DNA of 64,000 bases, taken from Variovorax boronicumulans. Lineage in GTDB: Bacteria; Pseudomonadota; Gammaproteobacteria; Burkholderiales; Burkholderiaceae_C. The notes beneath the pieces were generated by a model, which ran no database searches, was not told the origin of the DNA, and saw only the letters and a list, made by a program, of their open reading frames with translations. Every line of letters starts with the position of its first letter. The first letter of the stretch is position 1. The stretch is taken from positions 496,001 through 560,000 of the forward strand of contig NZ_JAAAFX010000004.1 in the NCBI RefSeq assembly GCF_019352895.1, read 5' to 3'. Both the position numbers and the translations under genes were made by a program. Shown here one piece after another: positions 12,001 to 18,213 of the stretch.

Positions 12001-15000
12001 CCACGGCCGCGTCGAAGGCCAGCTTGCCGCCGGCCGCGCCCGAGGTGGCCTGGGTGTCGCTGTCGACGGCCGTGGTGGCCGCGACGTCGAGGTCGCGCGC
12101 GCCCGTCAGGCCCGCGTTGGTGCCCAGGCGCGCCACCGCGGCCGCATCGATCAGGTTGAGGGCCACCGAGACGCCCACGCCCACGCTGCCGCCCGAGGCG
12201 CCGCCGGTGGTGGTCGGCAGGGCCTGCGCCACGGCCTTCACGCGGTCTTCGGCCGTGAGCGACACGTCGCCGCCGCCGGCCTGCAGCGTGGCGCGCTCGC
12301 CCACCAGCGCCTGGCTCGAGGTGTTGGCGAGGTTGAGCGCCAGCGAGGCGGCGATGCCGACCTTGCTGCCGCCCGCGCCCGACTCGGCCTTGGCCTCGAT
12401 GTCGTGCTGGCGGTCGCCGGCCACGTCGGTCATGGTCGCGCCGACCGCGATGCCCTGGGCACGCACCGTCGCGTCGTTGCCGATGCCGGCCAGCGTGGCC
12501 GACTTCACCTGGTTGACCGAGGCCGCCGCGCCGATGCCCACCTGCGCGGTCTTGCCGACCGCCGTGCCGTCGGACTTCGCGCTGGCGTCGGTGTGGCCGC
12601 TGGCGGCCAGTTCGAAGGCGCCGGTGGTCGACACGGTGCGGTTCGCGGCCACCGAGGCCGTGGTGTTCGCGTCGATCACGTTGACCGCCACCGCGGCCGC
12701 CACCGACACCTTGCCTTCGCTCGACGCCGCCGAGGCCTTGCCGCCGGCCGCGTTGCCCGTGGCCGTCTGCTGCTTCGCGCTGCCGACATTGGCCTGGGTC
12801 TGCTGGGTCTTGCCGTAGGCGAGCTGGTTGTCGACCTTGTCGTCGACCGTGGCGTCCTCGACCTTCTTGCCGTCGGCACCGGTCTTGCCGGCTTCGTCGT
12901 CGGACTTGCCGCCCTTGGAGCTCGCGGTGGCCGTGGTCGTGTGCCGGGACGAGGCCGTGGCCTTGAAGCGCACGTCGCCGGTCGCGCCGAGGATGTCGCG
13001 CTCGGTGGTGGCGCTGGTCAGGTCGTTGACCAGCGCGATGCCGACCGCCGCGCCGATCGCGGCGCTCTCGCCCACGGCGCTGCCTTTGGACGAAGTGGTT
13101 GTGACGTTGCTTTGCGTGGCCGAAACGGTGACTGCGCCCGTGCCCTGCAGCGCCGCACCCGTGCCCAGGCGCGCGCTGGTGGTGTTGTTGAGCATCGCCA
13201 GTGCGAGCGCGGGCGTGATCGCCACGCCGCCGGCCGAGCCGGCTTCGGCTTCGGTCGCGGCCTTGTGCGCGGCCTTGGCGTCCAGCGACACCGCGCCGCT
13301 GCCCGCCAGCGTGGCGCCGTCGGCGATCTCGGCCGTGCTCTGGTTGCCCGTGATGTTCGCCGCCACCGAGGCGCCGATGCCCACCTTGCCGCCGCTCGCG
13401 CCCTTGTCTACCGGCACGGCCTTGGCCGTGATGTCGGTGTTGTTCTCGGCCGAAAGCGCCACCGCGCCCGTGCCCGCATTGACGACCGCGCCGCTGCGCA
13501 CCAGCGCCTCGCTGCGCGTGTCGATCAGGTTCAATGCCAGCGAGCCGGCGATGCCGACCTTGCTGCCGCCCGCACCCGAGGCGGCCTGCGCCAGCACGGT
13601 GTGCGTGGTGTCGCCGGCCACGTCGGTCATGGTCGCGCCGATGGCGACGCCATTGGCCTGGACGTTGGCGTTGCTGCCGACGGCCGCCACCGTGTTCGTG
13701 TGCACCTGGTTGAGCGACACGGCCGCGCCGATGCCCACCTGCGCGCCATTGCCCACGGCCGCGCCGTCGGACTTGGCGCTGGCGTCGGTGTTGCCGCTCG
13801 CGGCCAGCGCGAACGCGCCCGTGGTCGACACGGTGCGGCCGTCGGCCACCGAGGCCGTGGTGTTCGCATCGACGATGTTGACCGCCGCGGCCGCCGCCAC
13901 CGACACCTTGCCTTCGCTGGTGCCGGCCGAGGCCTTGCCACCGGCCGCGTTGCCCGTGGCCGCCTGCTGCTTGGTGCTGCCCACGCCGTTCTTGGTCTGC
14001 TGGGTCTTGCCGAAGGCCAATTGGTTGTCGACCTTGTCGTCGACCGTGGCGTCTTCCTGCTTCTTGCCGTCGGCACCGGTCTTGCCGGCCTGGTCGTCGG
14101 ACTTGCCGCCCTTGGAACTGGCGGTGGCCGAGGTCGTGTGGCCCGACGATCCCGTGGCCTTGAAGCCCACGTCGCCGGTGGCGCCGAGGATGTCGCGTTC
14201 GGTGGTGGCGCTCGTCAGGTCGTTGACCAAGGCCAGCGCCACGGCCGCGCCGATCGATGCGGTCTCGCCCGCCGCACTGCCCTTGGCGGTGGTGACGGTG
14301 GCGTTCGACTGCGTGGCCGACAGCGACACGCCGCCCGCGCCCTGCAGCGCCGCACCCGTGCCCAGGCGCGCGCTGGTGGTGTTGTTGAGCAGCGCCAGCG
14401 CCAGTGCGGGCGTGATCGCCACGCCGCCCGACGCGCCGGCCTCGGCCGTGGTCGTGGCCTTGTGCGCGGCCTTGGCGTCCAGCGACACCGCGCCGCTGCC
14501 GTTCAGCGTCGCGCCGTCCTCGATCTCGGCCGTGCTCTGGTTGCCGGTGATGTTCACCGCCACCGACGCACCGATGCCCACCTTGCCGCCGCTCGCGCCC
14601 TTGTCCACCGGTGCGGCCTTGGCCGTGATGTCGGTGTTGTTCTCGGCCGCCAGCGCCACCGCGCCCGTGCCCGCATCGACGTTGGCGCCGCTGCGCACCG
14701 CGGCATCGCTGCGCGTGTCGACCAGGTTCAGCGCCAGCGAACCGGCGATGCCGACCTTGCTGCCACCCGCGCCCGAAGCCGCCTCGGTCTGCACGGTGTG
14801 GGTGGTGTCGCCCGCCACGTCGGTCATGCCGGCGGACAGCGAGAGCCCGTTGGAGCGGACCACGGCGCTGCCGCCGACGATCGCGTCGGCCACCGAAGCC
14901 ACCTTGTTGACCGACACCGCGGCACCGATGCCGACCTGCGTCGTGCTGCCTTCGGTCTTGCCGTCGGCGTCGGCCTTGGGCAGCGCGCTGCCGTCGCTCA

Positions 15001-17953
15001 CGACCTTGGCGTCGGTGTTGTTCGAGGCGGCGAGCGTCAGGGCGCCCGCCGACGTCACATCGACCGGCACGTCGGCGCGCGCGGTCGAATTCTGCAGGTT
15101 GACGCCGACGGCCGCGGCCACCGAGATCTTGCCTTCGCTGGTGCTGGCCGAGCCCTGGCCGTCCTTCTGCGCCTGCACGGCGTTGCCGGTGGAAGCCTGC
15201 TGCTTGCTGTCGCCCACCTTGTTGGCCGACTGCTTGTTCTTGCCCAGCGCGAGCTGCTTGCCGATCTTGTCGTCGACGCTCGCGTCCTCACCGCCACCGG
15301 CGGCGCCGGCATCGTCGGCTTTGTGGCCGCCGCTCGCGCTGGCCGTGGCCGACACCTCGCTCGCGGACGCACCCTGGGCCTTGAACGTGACCTGGCCCTT
15401 GCCGGCGCCCGAGGCACCGTTCGCGACGATCGCCCGCGCGGTCGTGGCTTCCACCAGGTCGTCGACCAGCGCCACCGCCACGGCCGCGCCGATCGCGGCC
15501 TTGCCGCCGACCGCACTGCCCTTGGCCGTGGTCTGGGTCGTGGCCGATTGCGCAGCGTTCAGCAGCAGGTCGCCGCCGAGCGTCAGCGGCAGCTTGCTGC
15601 TCGTGCCCAGGCTGGCCTGCGTGCTGTTATTGGCGATCGAGACCGCGACCGAGGGCGTGATCGAGATGCCGCCTTCCGAGCCGGCTTCGGCTTCGGTCGT
15701 CACCGCATGCGTGCCGCCCGCGTCGAGCGTCACGTCGCGTGCGCCCTGCAGTTGGGCGCCATCGGCCAGCTGGGCCAGCGTGCGCGTGCCCACCACGTTG
15801 ACCGCCACCGAAGCGCCGATGCCGACCTTGTCGCCGCTCGCCCCGCCCGCTGCGGGCGTGGCCTTGGCCGTGCTCGCGCTGGCGTTGCGTGCCGTCAGCG
15901 CCACGTCGGCGGCCGCACCGGTGAGCGTGACGTTGGCACCGCCGCGCAATGCGGCGGTGGTGGCACTGTCGATGGCGTTCACGGCCAGCGCGCCGGCCAC
16001 GCCGACGTTGCTCGCGCCCGCGCCGGACACCGCTGTGGTGGTGAAGCTGTTGACCGGCGCGGCCGCAGCCATCGAAGCGCTGGCGGACACGCTGCCGGCC
16101 TGCAGCGTCTGCGCGATCGCGGCCTCGTTGCTCAGCTGCGCGAGGTTGATGGCCACCGCGGCGGCCACGCCGGTGGCGCTGTTCGTGGCGCTGCTGTCGG
16201 CACCGACCACCACGGTGTTGCCTTCTTCGCTGCGCAGTCCGACCGCGCCCGTGACCTTGGCGGCCTGGCCCGAGGCCAGCAGCGCCTGCGTGTGGCTGCT
16301 CAGGTCGCTCACTGCGACCGCGCCCGCGACCTTGATGCCCTCGCCCGGCGCGCTGTCGGCGGTGCTGGCGTTGTCCTTGTACTTGGCCAGCGTCTGGCTG
16401 CCCTGGCTGCTGCCGCTGTCGTCCTTCTCGGCACCCTGGCTCGCGGCCTTGGCCGTGACCGTTGCGGTGTTGCGCGAGGCGGCCGACAGGTCGAGCGCGC
16501 CCGCGGTGATGGCGGCCTGGCCGTCGATCACGGCCGAAGTCGTGCTGTCGATCAGGCTCACGGCCACCGCCGCGCCCGCGGCGTTGTTGCCGGCGGCCGC
16601 CGCATCGGCCACCGAGGTGGTGCTGACGGTGTTGACGGCCGCGAGGCCCAGCTTGCCGGTCACGGCCGCGGTGGTGGTGTCGGTCACGCGCACCTGGGCC
16701 AGGCTGGTCACATCGGACACCGCCACGGCCGCATCGCCGGCCTTGTTGGCCAGCGCCGAGGTGGGCGTGGCGTTGGTGCTCACGGCGGTGGTGGCGCCCA
16801 GCAGCGCATCGCCGCCGACCGTGAGCTGGCTGCTGCCGCCCACGTTCACCGTGGCGCGCGCATCCACGCGCTGCACGCTGGCCGCGATCGGCGTGGTGAA
16901 GGTGGCGGTGTTGACCGTGGTCGTCGCCTGCGCCGTGAGGTTCTCGACCGTGCGCAGCTGGCTGCCCTGGATGTCGATGGTGGCCGCGGCCTCGGCCTTG
17001 GAGAGGCCGCTGGTCACGGCCAGCGAGGCGTCATTCAGCGTCGAGCTGGCCGACAGCTCGATGCTGGTCGCGAGCATCTGCGCGCCGTCGAGGTTGATCG
17101 CCGCCTTGCCGCCCTGGGTCTGCGTGGCGATGATCCGGATCCGGCCTTCCTGCTCGACGATGCCCGTGGCCACCGACAGCCCGTTGGCATTGACCACGTC
17201 GCTGAAGTCGGGCGCCGTGCCCAGGAAGCGCGCGCCGCTGTAGATCGCGCCGCGCACGTTGATCGCGCCGGCGCTCAACAGCACGCCGTTGATCGCGTTG
17301 ACGCGCCCCAGGATCGAGACCGTGCCGTCGGCGTTGAGCGGCGCGGTGCCGTTGAGCAGCTGCTGCACGTAGTTGGCGTTGGGGCCGTTGGCGCCGAAGA
17401 AGCCCTGCACGAAGGCCGCGGTGGGCGTGCTCACGTTGAGCGAGCCCACGTTGACCACGCCGCCCGCGCCCACCACCAGCCCGTAGGGGTTGGCGAACCA
17501 GACGTTGCCGCCGATGCGGCCGTCCTTGATGCCGTTGAGCACGCCGTTGATGTCGGTGCGCGCGTCGCGCACGATGTTGATCAGGTTGGTCGCGCCCGTG
17601 GGCACATGCAGGTTGGCGATGTTGCCCGCGTCCACGCTGAAGCGGCTGAAGGAGTTGAAGGCGTTGCCGCCGTTGACCGTGGTGGTCGTGATGTTGACGG
17701 CGTTGACCGAGGGCTGGCTCAACTGGGTGTTGGTGCGACCGTCGATCACGATCTTGTCCAGCGGCCCCGCCATGGCCGGCGGCATCACGCCGGCCGCGGT
17801 GCCCAGCGTGGCGGCCAGCAGGGCCGCCAGGCGCTTGCGGCCGATGCCGCCCTTGCTGCGGCCCTTGGCGTTTTCCGCCACCGCCACCCACATGCTCAGC
17901 GCCTCGTTCCAGACAATACGGTAGACGCGGTTCATCGACGAGTGGCTGTGCAT
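1..17953 (-). CDS. Giant filamentous hemagglutinin-type adhesin (LktA-like family, two-partner secretion), C-terminus beyond the left edge
   Basis: The frame is open from an ATG at 17953 to the left edge, at least 5,984 codons, and the codon phase at position 1 matches the phase at the start. The start is preceded by GGAG eight bases upstream; a second Met at residue 7 would also give a typical ESPR. Residues 1-62 form an extended signal peptide (MNRVYRIVWNEAL core, hydrophobic stretch, cleavage after AMA). Residues ~63-300 resemble the TPS domain that a TpsB outer-membrane partner recognises (NLHVPTGATNLINIV, then NPYGLVVG). Long Ala/Ser/Thr/Gly-rich beta-helix-like modules with recurrent KVGIGASVAVN cores follow. 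Residues ~4,230-4,570 look helical or coiled-coil. A Cys5146/Cys5152 pair lies in a Trp-rich motif. The likely role is surface adhesion or biofilm matrix. No TpsB gene is in the window. The family assignment is from memory of related proteins; the architecture is read directly. Confidence 0.9.
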   Translation of the reverse strand, partial: MHSHSSMNRVYRIVWNEALSMWVAVAENAKGRSKGGIGRKRLAALLAATLGTAAGVMPPAMAGPLDKIVIDGRTNTQLSQPSVNAVNITTTTVNGGNAFNSFSRFSVDAGNIANLHVPTGATNLINIVRDARTDINGVLNGIKDGRIGGNVWFANPYGLVVGAGGVVNVGSLNVSTPTAAFVQGFFGANGPNANYVQQLLNGTAPLNADGTVSILGRVNAINGVLLSAGAINVRGAIYSGARFLGTAPDFSDVVNANGLSVATGIVEQEGRIRIIATQTQGGKAAINLDGAQMLATSIELSASSTLNDASLAVTSGLSKAEAAATIDIQGSQLRTVENLTAQATTTVNTATFTTPIAASVQRVDARATVNVGGSSQLTVGGDALLGATTAVSTNATPTSALANKAGDAAVAVSDVTSLAQVRVTDTTTAAVTGKLGLAAVNTVSTTSVADAAAAGNNAAGAAVAVSLIDSTTSAVIDGQAAITAGALDLSAASRNTATVTAKAASQGAEKDDSGSSQGSQTLAKYKDNASTADSAPGEGIKVAGAVAVSDLSSHTQALLASGQAAKVTGAVGLRSEEGNTVVVGADSSATNSATGVAAAVAINLAQLSNEAAIAQTLQAGSVSASASMAAAAPVNSFTTTAVSGAGASNVGVAGALAVNAIDSATTAALRGGANVTLTGAAADVALTARNASASTAKATPAAGGASGDKVGIGASVAVNVVGTRTLAQLADGAQLQGARDVTLDAGGTHAVTTEAEAGSEGGISITPSVAVSIANNSTQASLGTSSKLPLTLGGDLLLNAAQSATTQTTAKGSAVGGKAAIGAAVAVALVDDLVEATTARAIVANGASGAGKGQVTFKAQGASASEVSATASASGGHKADDAGAAGGGEDASVDDKIGKQLALGKNKQSANKVGDSKQQASTGNAVQAQKDGQGSASTSEGKISVAAAVGVNLQNSTARADVPVDVTSAGALTLAASNNTDAKVVSDGSALPKADADGKTEGSTTQVGIGAAVSVNKVASVADAIVGGSAVVRSNGLSLSAGMTDVAGDTTHTVQTEAASGAGGSKVGIAGSLALNLVDTRSDAAVRSGANVDAGTGAVALAAENNTDITAKAAPVDKGASGGKVGIGASVAVNITGNQSTAEIEDGATLNGSGAVSLDAKAAHKATTTAEAGASGGVAITPALALALLNNTTSARLGTGAALQGAGGVSLSATQSNATVTTAKGSAAGETASIGAAVALALVNDLTSATTERDILGATGDVGFKATGSSGHTTSATASSKGGKSDDQAGKTGADGKKQEDATVDDKVDNQLAFGKTQQTKNGVGSTKQQAATGNAAGGKASAGTSEGKVSVAAAAAVNIVDANTTASVADGRTVSTTGAFALAASGNTDASAKSDGAAVGNGAQVGIGAAVSLNQVHTNTVAAVGSNANVQANGVAIGATMTDVAGDTTHTVLAQAASGAGGSKVGIAGSLALNLIDTRSEALVRSGAVVNAGTGAVALSAENNTDITAKAVPVDKGASGGKVGIGASVAANITGNQSTAEIADGATLAGSGAVSLDAKAAHKAATEAEAGSAGGVAITPALALAMLNNTTSARLGTGAALQGTGAVTVSATQSNVTTTSSKGSAVGESAAIGAAVGIALVNDLTSATTERDILGATGDVRFKATASSRHTTTATASSKGGKSDDEAGKTGADGKKVEDATVDDKVDNQLAYGKTQQTQANVGSAKQQTATGNAAGGKASAASSEGKVSVAAAVAVNVIDANTTASVAANRTVSTTGAFELAASGHTDASAKSDGTAVGKTAQVGIGAAASVNQVKSATLAGIGNDATVRAQGIAVGATMTDVAGDRQHDIEAKAESGAGGSKVGIAASLALNLANTSSQALVGERATLQAGGGDVSLTAEDRVKAVAQALPTTTGGASGGSVGVGVSVALNLIDAAAVARLGTNAGLTGARDLDVAATTAVDSDTQATSGAAGGKLAFDAAVAVTTLKQSTQALIQSGAGIAASGDVALQATSSGTHTATAKGEAKSGTAAIGAAAGVITSNSTTQAVLDRDLSAGGKLGLSASATRAYTADATASAGGSQASKTYDDNKAQADSATSSKTLANNQNGQTNQGTQGGGKVAIAAAVGVNVLDDDVQAAVTGGRTLAAGGVMSVAANNDSNFSARGAGDAVDAKTQVGVAVGVGISIANNSTVASLADNTHITKVGDLSVTAASTQNTSPAFARKLAAEGVAGAGASKVGVAGAFAVAVSNAQTLASIGANARIDQAGNIRLDATNTSLLGAKAWAAAKAGTVGVGASVATVVSNNQYKATLGDNAQVDAASLSLNAQNLKVSTPGVSLQVAGVDDIKNLPDRLTSGPLIGGTNYYTEAVSGAAGDNVSVAGAFAVNVFTDTTEVAIGNGAKVRTTGEVALTSLNDTGATSLAAAAALAGKVGVGVSSAVVSSHNDTSAYIGTGAEVNGAGGIRLGATNLQDVNLIGFSGAAGGNVAVAGVANVLTTKNTAQAYVADSAATRLQTGGNLSLDAKNALSVFDIVSGVAVGGSVGVGVAAAVHTIENETRAFVGKGVQARVDGAARVAAAASEDLKTFAVGAAGAGSVAVGGSAIVNVLNAQTQAYLGDGVQLNKGATPGQQSVAVSASDDTTVFDVVAGAGGGGSVGGGAAGDVGVLSKTTQAWIGGNAWVEAGQNLTVKANSQEDLRLSSIGFGAGGSAGLAGSAAVFTLKTDTEARVGDGATLRARGNALVAADGRTAVDLIAGSAAAGGSAAVGAAAGVVVLDKTTLARIGENANVQALGYGTALQAATGHYDIAYGGAITGDGRVTKGGLAPTDAQGNGIGGRDAFKALTQQRTATARTEALQGLGVTATNSDSVKAYAVTGAGAGAAAITLGANVSTVDTDTRAQIAEGAKINQTADVADAAQSVRVAAGNEQFHLGLAGAASGAGAVAVGAGADVFVSKNTTQAAIASGAQVQAARDVQVLAEAQTQVLDMGVGLSAAGTVAVAGSVAVVSVANTTQALVGAGTTRIDAGGNVRVAARDDTQTNMVAGAAAAGIGAAGVGAAVGVSSLTKTTQAGIGDGVTVNALGNGTGNDMTAFSGRDEDATIADARGVQVQATSSEDLFTVVASGAAGLYAGISGAISVESVRSDTQASIGNGAKINQVNAGANAAQDVNVSARNQLRSQVVTGSLALGAGALAGAVDVGTVNNRTTASIGSNAKVNAARDIGVNALSRQDYTTTVVSGAGGLVGLAGGIAVYGIGEALSQDATDQLSHAGNPRNVNQEADAQASDDTVGRMLAVSDDARTRDIAATAQSKRSAVSISSSLSAPQPSGNAAQVGDGAVLVAGRDVGVSAHGTLDFGMKTGAVSVGALGLGAGVGIGNFQLANRALVGNNVTVSAGGDLRVAASLAEKAQALGFAGTGGVIALNAAYASLADNSVTRAAIGNNLTIHKADEVLVNATDTRSLNAEAYGASVGAYVAGASIASSVIDGSTSASIGSGAQIGAATGDAVRALTVEAASDVQAQSHAVAAAAGLGLALSGSVATAKATPEVSAFVSGGDIRLSEDARIAATGKTRAQAESLGVNLSFTAAAGAAVATAEAVSRVDAYLGSGTQLSGRNLTVSAAQQLAGSGPDVSANATGASGALFAGLTATAAHADTDSRVNSRVGDGSTLTLTGTAAVNALNNTRQQADASGFAGGIVAAGFNDARATSNTVTQAALGDNVQVAAPVANTTLMTQVALSADGTDTNRANATSGSGGLIAGSAATATTAGTSLTQATTGSGDGSHRIAAKKFSLDARHTTDFNATVNSVNASVVGASGAKAVNTVNSTVTAAIGDNGVVSANEIKITASNSSRKDWIGSSNGDTAGFNVDSGSGGVIDLPAASSQTDISHITTAAIGAGAKVHALLPSAGVARLDMDAFNDIVARDKVRLDSGGLISVARSVSNVNVNRADATVSFGDGASVTSDNGDINAGAHATVALDARAQANVYGLAGAPSGRAYAVYNGNNQAIVGTNALLRADDGSVMLSGGQGYDGTRTRIDANATVNLWNKTAIPITTDPDAQANVNSNARVSLATGSKVESAEDIALYADKGIVSVNAKGIGKDLYREALAAIASGISNLFGGGDVSFDVIGGSTSSTGSAVVHVDGIAMTGINRRASLTFEIELIDAAGNPVSAPVYAKVFQTNDLGQFVDKDGNMTTDENKYVQVGQRVLWRMKSTASKGVTYSVELGKGIGADIQERIMKLRSLMSQYASDEVARGAYQAEINFLMFKLVELGLAKGNADGTITLDPATGQPVINPGQWSNPSPRQIAETQIKQYQMQLMSETGKATGSGQLIQATTTAAIGSANQIGTSVGSIVTDTGTLATANAGIDTQLKSLANFSAGNTTYVATQALISDNATQLAAIQQNRTLNTNALTTIAQKNTVIDGLLGEIGGLRSDMQALAYGSAAYMAKQAEIDTRQASILSRAGEIKTLLTSVSTQSAAIDAASSKIANNNTTISANQAKLANDFKKSDGSQDGVVTAINTARSNADAARNGIASAAVTIDSEAGKFANATTGYVQVVSQTATALDTSIGQKTSAATNLVQLNSTLGQQSTTPANGPIADFITVNDITVKLGNIRTSGDVLEGKGQLNAPGDAQIDIVNNTPNFLKVKNLTVNSDDGGTVRFNGVLVHSGADINAINSTGTGASALQVLTRDTSAAPKPSINITSTYDATAAGATVLAPAPNIELAGDISNLRGSVTVKSAAGSILSNGSIRAGTVDIKADNGDFVQSYVDNFFHVGGDPASIKDNGTPLGGGIVANGSVFLSARYLNINSLVQSGIADWKIDLPAAPKLTGTASFFGLSQTSLDNAVTAYNNATGATKDALRYTTYTVAAGVVTYDALQKRLEVGMDFAKADRHTADWATRTAVSGGLYQLVSDYGNIGASYDVVNNRFELDGTQVSGGYIQVYGQIMNTSTNGSGTLRALDGYGQIVVNNPTGLSVVINKLDTGKDSTGTGRGIAGIIDITDIQSIGNGSQLVSTHTVYKRENGVLTVNGQADTNVLAGTDGRATTYAPQTGLRYAWTTGTDNSTISYWHYKGAQFFGSSSLRTGPTGEVVSQSGPFILDSYRLDNGTYLYTDKSKTGTPYTQNAETHKTGDSLWVKTDEWSTCNWWTLCIAGNYHQKFTETTPTTTITTKTLTADNKINIEFHGANTGTVTVNSAADVLLKGEIRNSSGTTTVNAGSGVAGGSTADRSIVQLNDTALVTGKNVVLNATGNVGGALGNDPAKAIAVAVNGGKLDAAAAQGNVNVEQTVGALNVGRVTAGGSALDGKGRVTLRSDGSIVAANGATSLIQGDRVDLTSQNGAIGGIAAPLKVNVGYSDDISKRGLFGLRASAQGDIGIETQAWSGNTAGHLLVDTVVSTGGDVLLKTPGRIIDNNPIESVDTRTWNELLAFWDASGLRAGTDENKANQAQAMKSFEQGLTQEYKLYWQIRSTQPDASAYDPAFKYQASAAERQGLTVAGQTPQQSAAAIAAFETERTASYHALNEKVGGFSASYDSGFRYQASTAERDAILAKSSWTDRELGISISAGLLKDVTNTNPVVKSANVSGRNVTLQAGIAIGETQGAVVVPTNIDPRNLTDEMKVALASAERSDIVVTDSAITVLRRAPVNFSALDAFNASVTAAPVAGTDIGSAFLASMGSARLGSIDVTGETRIKVRGSITNALPTSGPLQTGNLVLEAAYGGIGYVPGDGVNAGQSQPLRLKLRDGATLTARASDNIEIEEEGDLNLDTVFSRQTAKLMAEGSILDAIGDNGLNVLASNIDLTARNGNIGAAGAGALDVGVTGTTGRITAQAAQDIHLNGPRGRYLNFGDVTAGGGASLSGDVDLRLYGAVQAAGAVDLSAGLTLAMAATSSVRSTASNLKLSAGELTMADGATLRGDVGTVRIDTLTDAIITGISTGNGTADAVRIKAGGDVRDGGDTRLDIVADAAPAAGVTIEAGGDIGKG
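12423..14816 (-). repeat. Two tandem 1,197-bp (399-residue) repeats inside the adhesin gene
   Basis: Three independent landmarks recur at exactly 1,197-bp spacing: ACGTCGGT blocks at 12423, 13620 and 14817; CGTCGACCGTGGCGTC at 12841 and 14038; and GATGTCGGTG at 13430 and 14627. Each unit encodes the same series of modules, including TTERDILGATGDV, a charged linker with KTGADGKK and ATVDDKVDNQLA, TSEGKVSVAAA and DITAKA. A third, diverged copy lies toward the N-terminus: its linker landmark is at 15271, 36 bp (12 codons) longer than the period predicts. Weaker similarity continues toward about 11.3 kb. The period is a multiple of three, so copy-number change would keep the frame. Confidence 0.9.
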
Positions 17954-18213
17954 GGGGATGTCTCCAGGAGGGCACGACCGACGGACCGCGCCGAAAGCAA
18001 GCGTTACCTCTGCAGAAACAAAGGTAAAAAGATCTCCTAGATGTAACCTTTTTCTAACAAAAGCACAACTGCAACCGGGCTTTTGTCACGCTTTCAGGCT
18101 ACTTGGGACGTACAGATGGCGCGGCGCAACAACAATCGCCTGCGCCGGGCGTGTTGTCGCCGTGCGGCGTCATGGTGGCGCCGCTGCTTGATCTCTCGGG
18201 ACGGAGGCGCGCC
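17954..18213 (-). promoter_or_regulatory. Upstream region of the adhesin gene with AT-rich patch and AGGT/ACCT repeats
   Basis: This 260-bp gap holds no convincing gene. Unlike its surroundings it has an AT-rich patch at about 18000-18080. There TTACCT (18004-18009) and AGGTAA (18022-18027) form a perfect inverted repeat, and a further AACCTTT lies at about 18045. These could be part of the adhesin promoter or an operator, but no confident -35/-10 pair can be assigned. The start-proximal GGAG serves as the ribosome binding site. Confidence 0.4.

Noticed and set aside
12828..17243. A 1,471-codon open frame on the plus strand opposite the adhesin repeats.
   Set aside because: Low-complexity Ala/Pro/Ser/Thr composition, no start signal, wholly antisense to the adhesin.
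443..18040. A 5,865-codon open frame on the plus strand.
   Set aside because: It is in exact antisense register with the adhesin, its product is Arg/His/Val/Asp-rich with no domain, and the minus strand has an ESPR, TPS domain and repeats. It exists only because three codons are absent from the adhesin.
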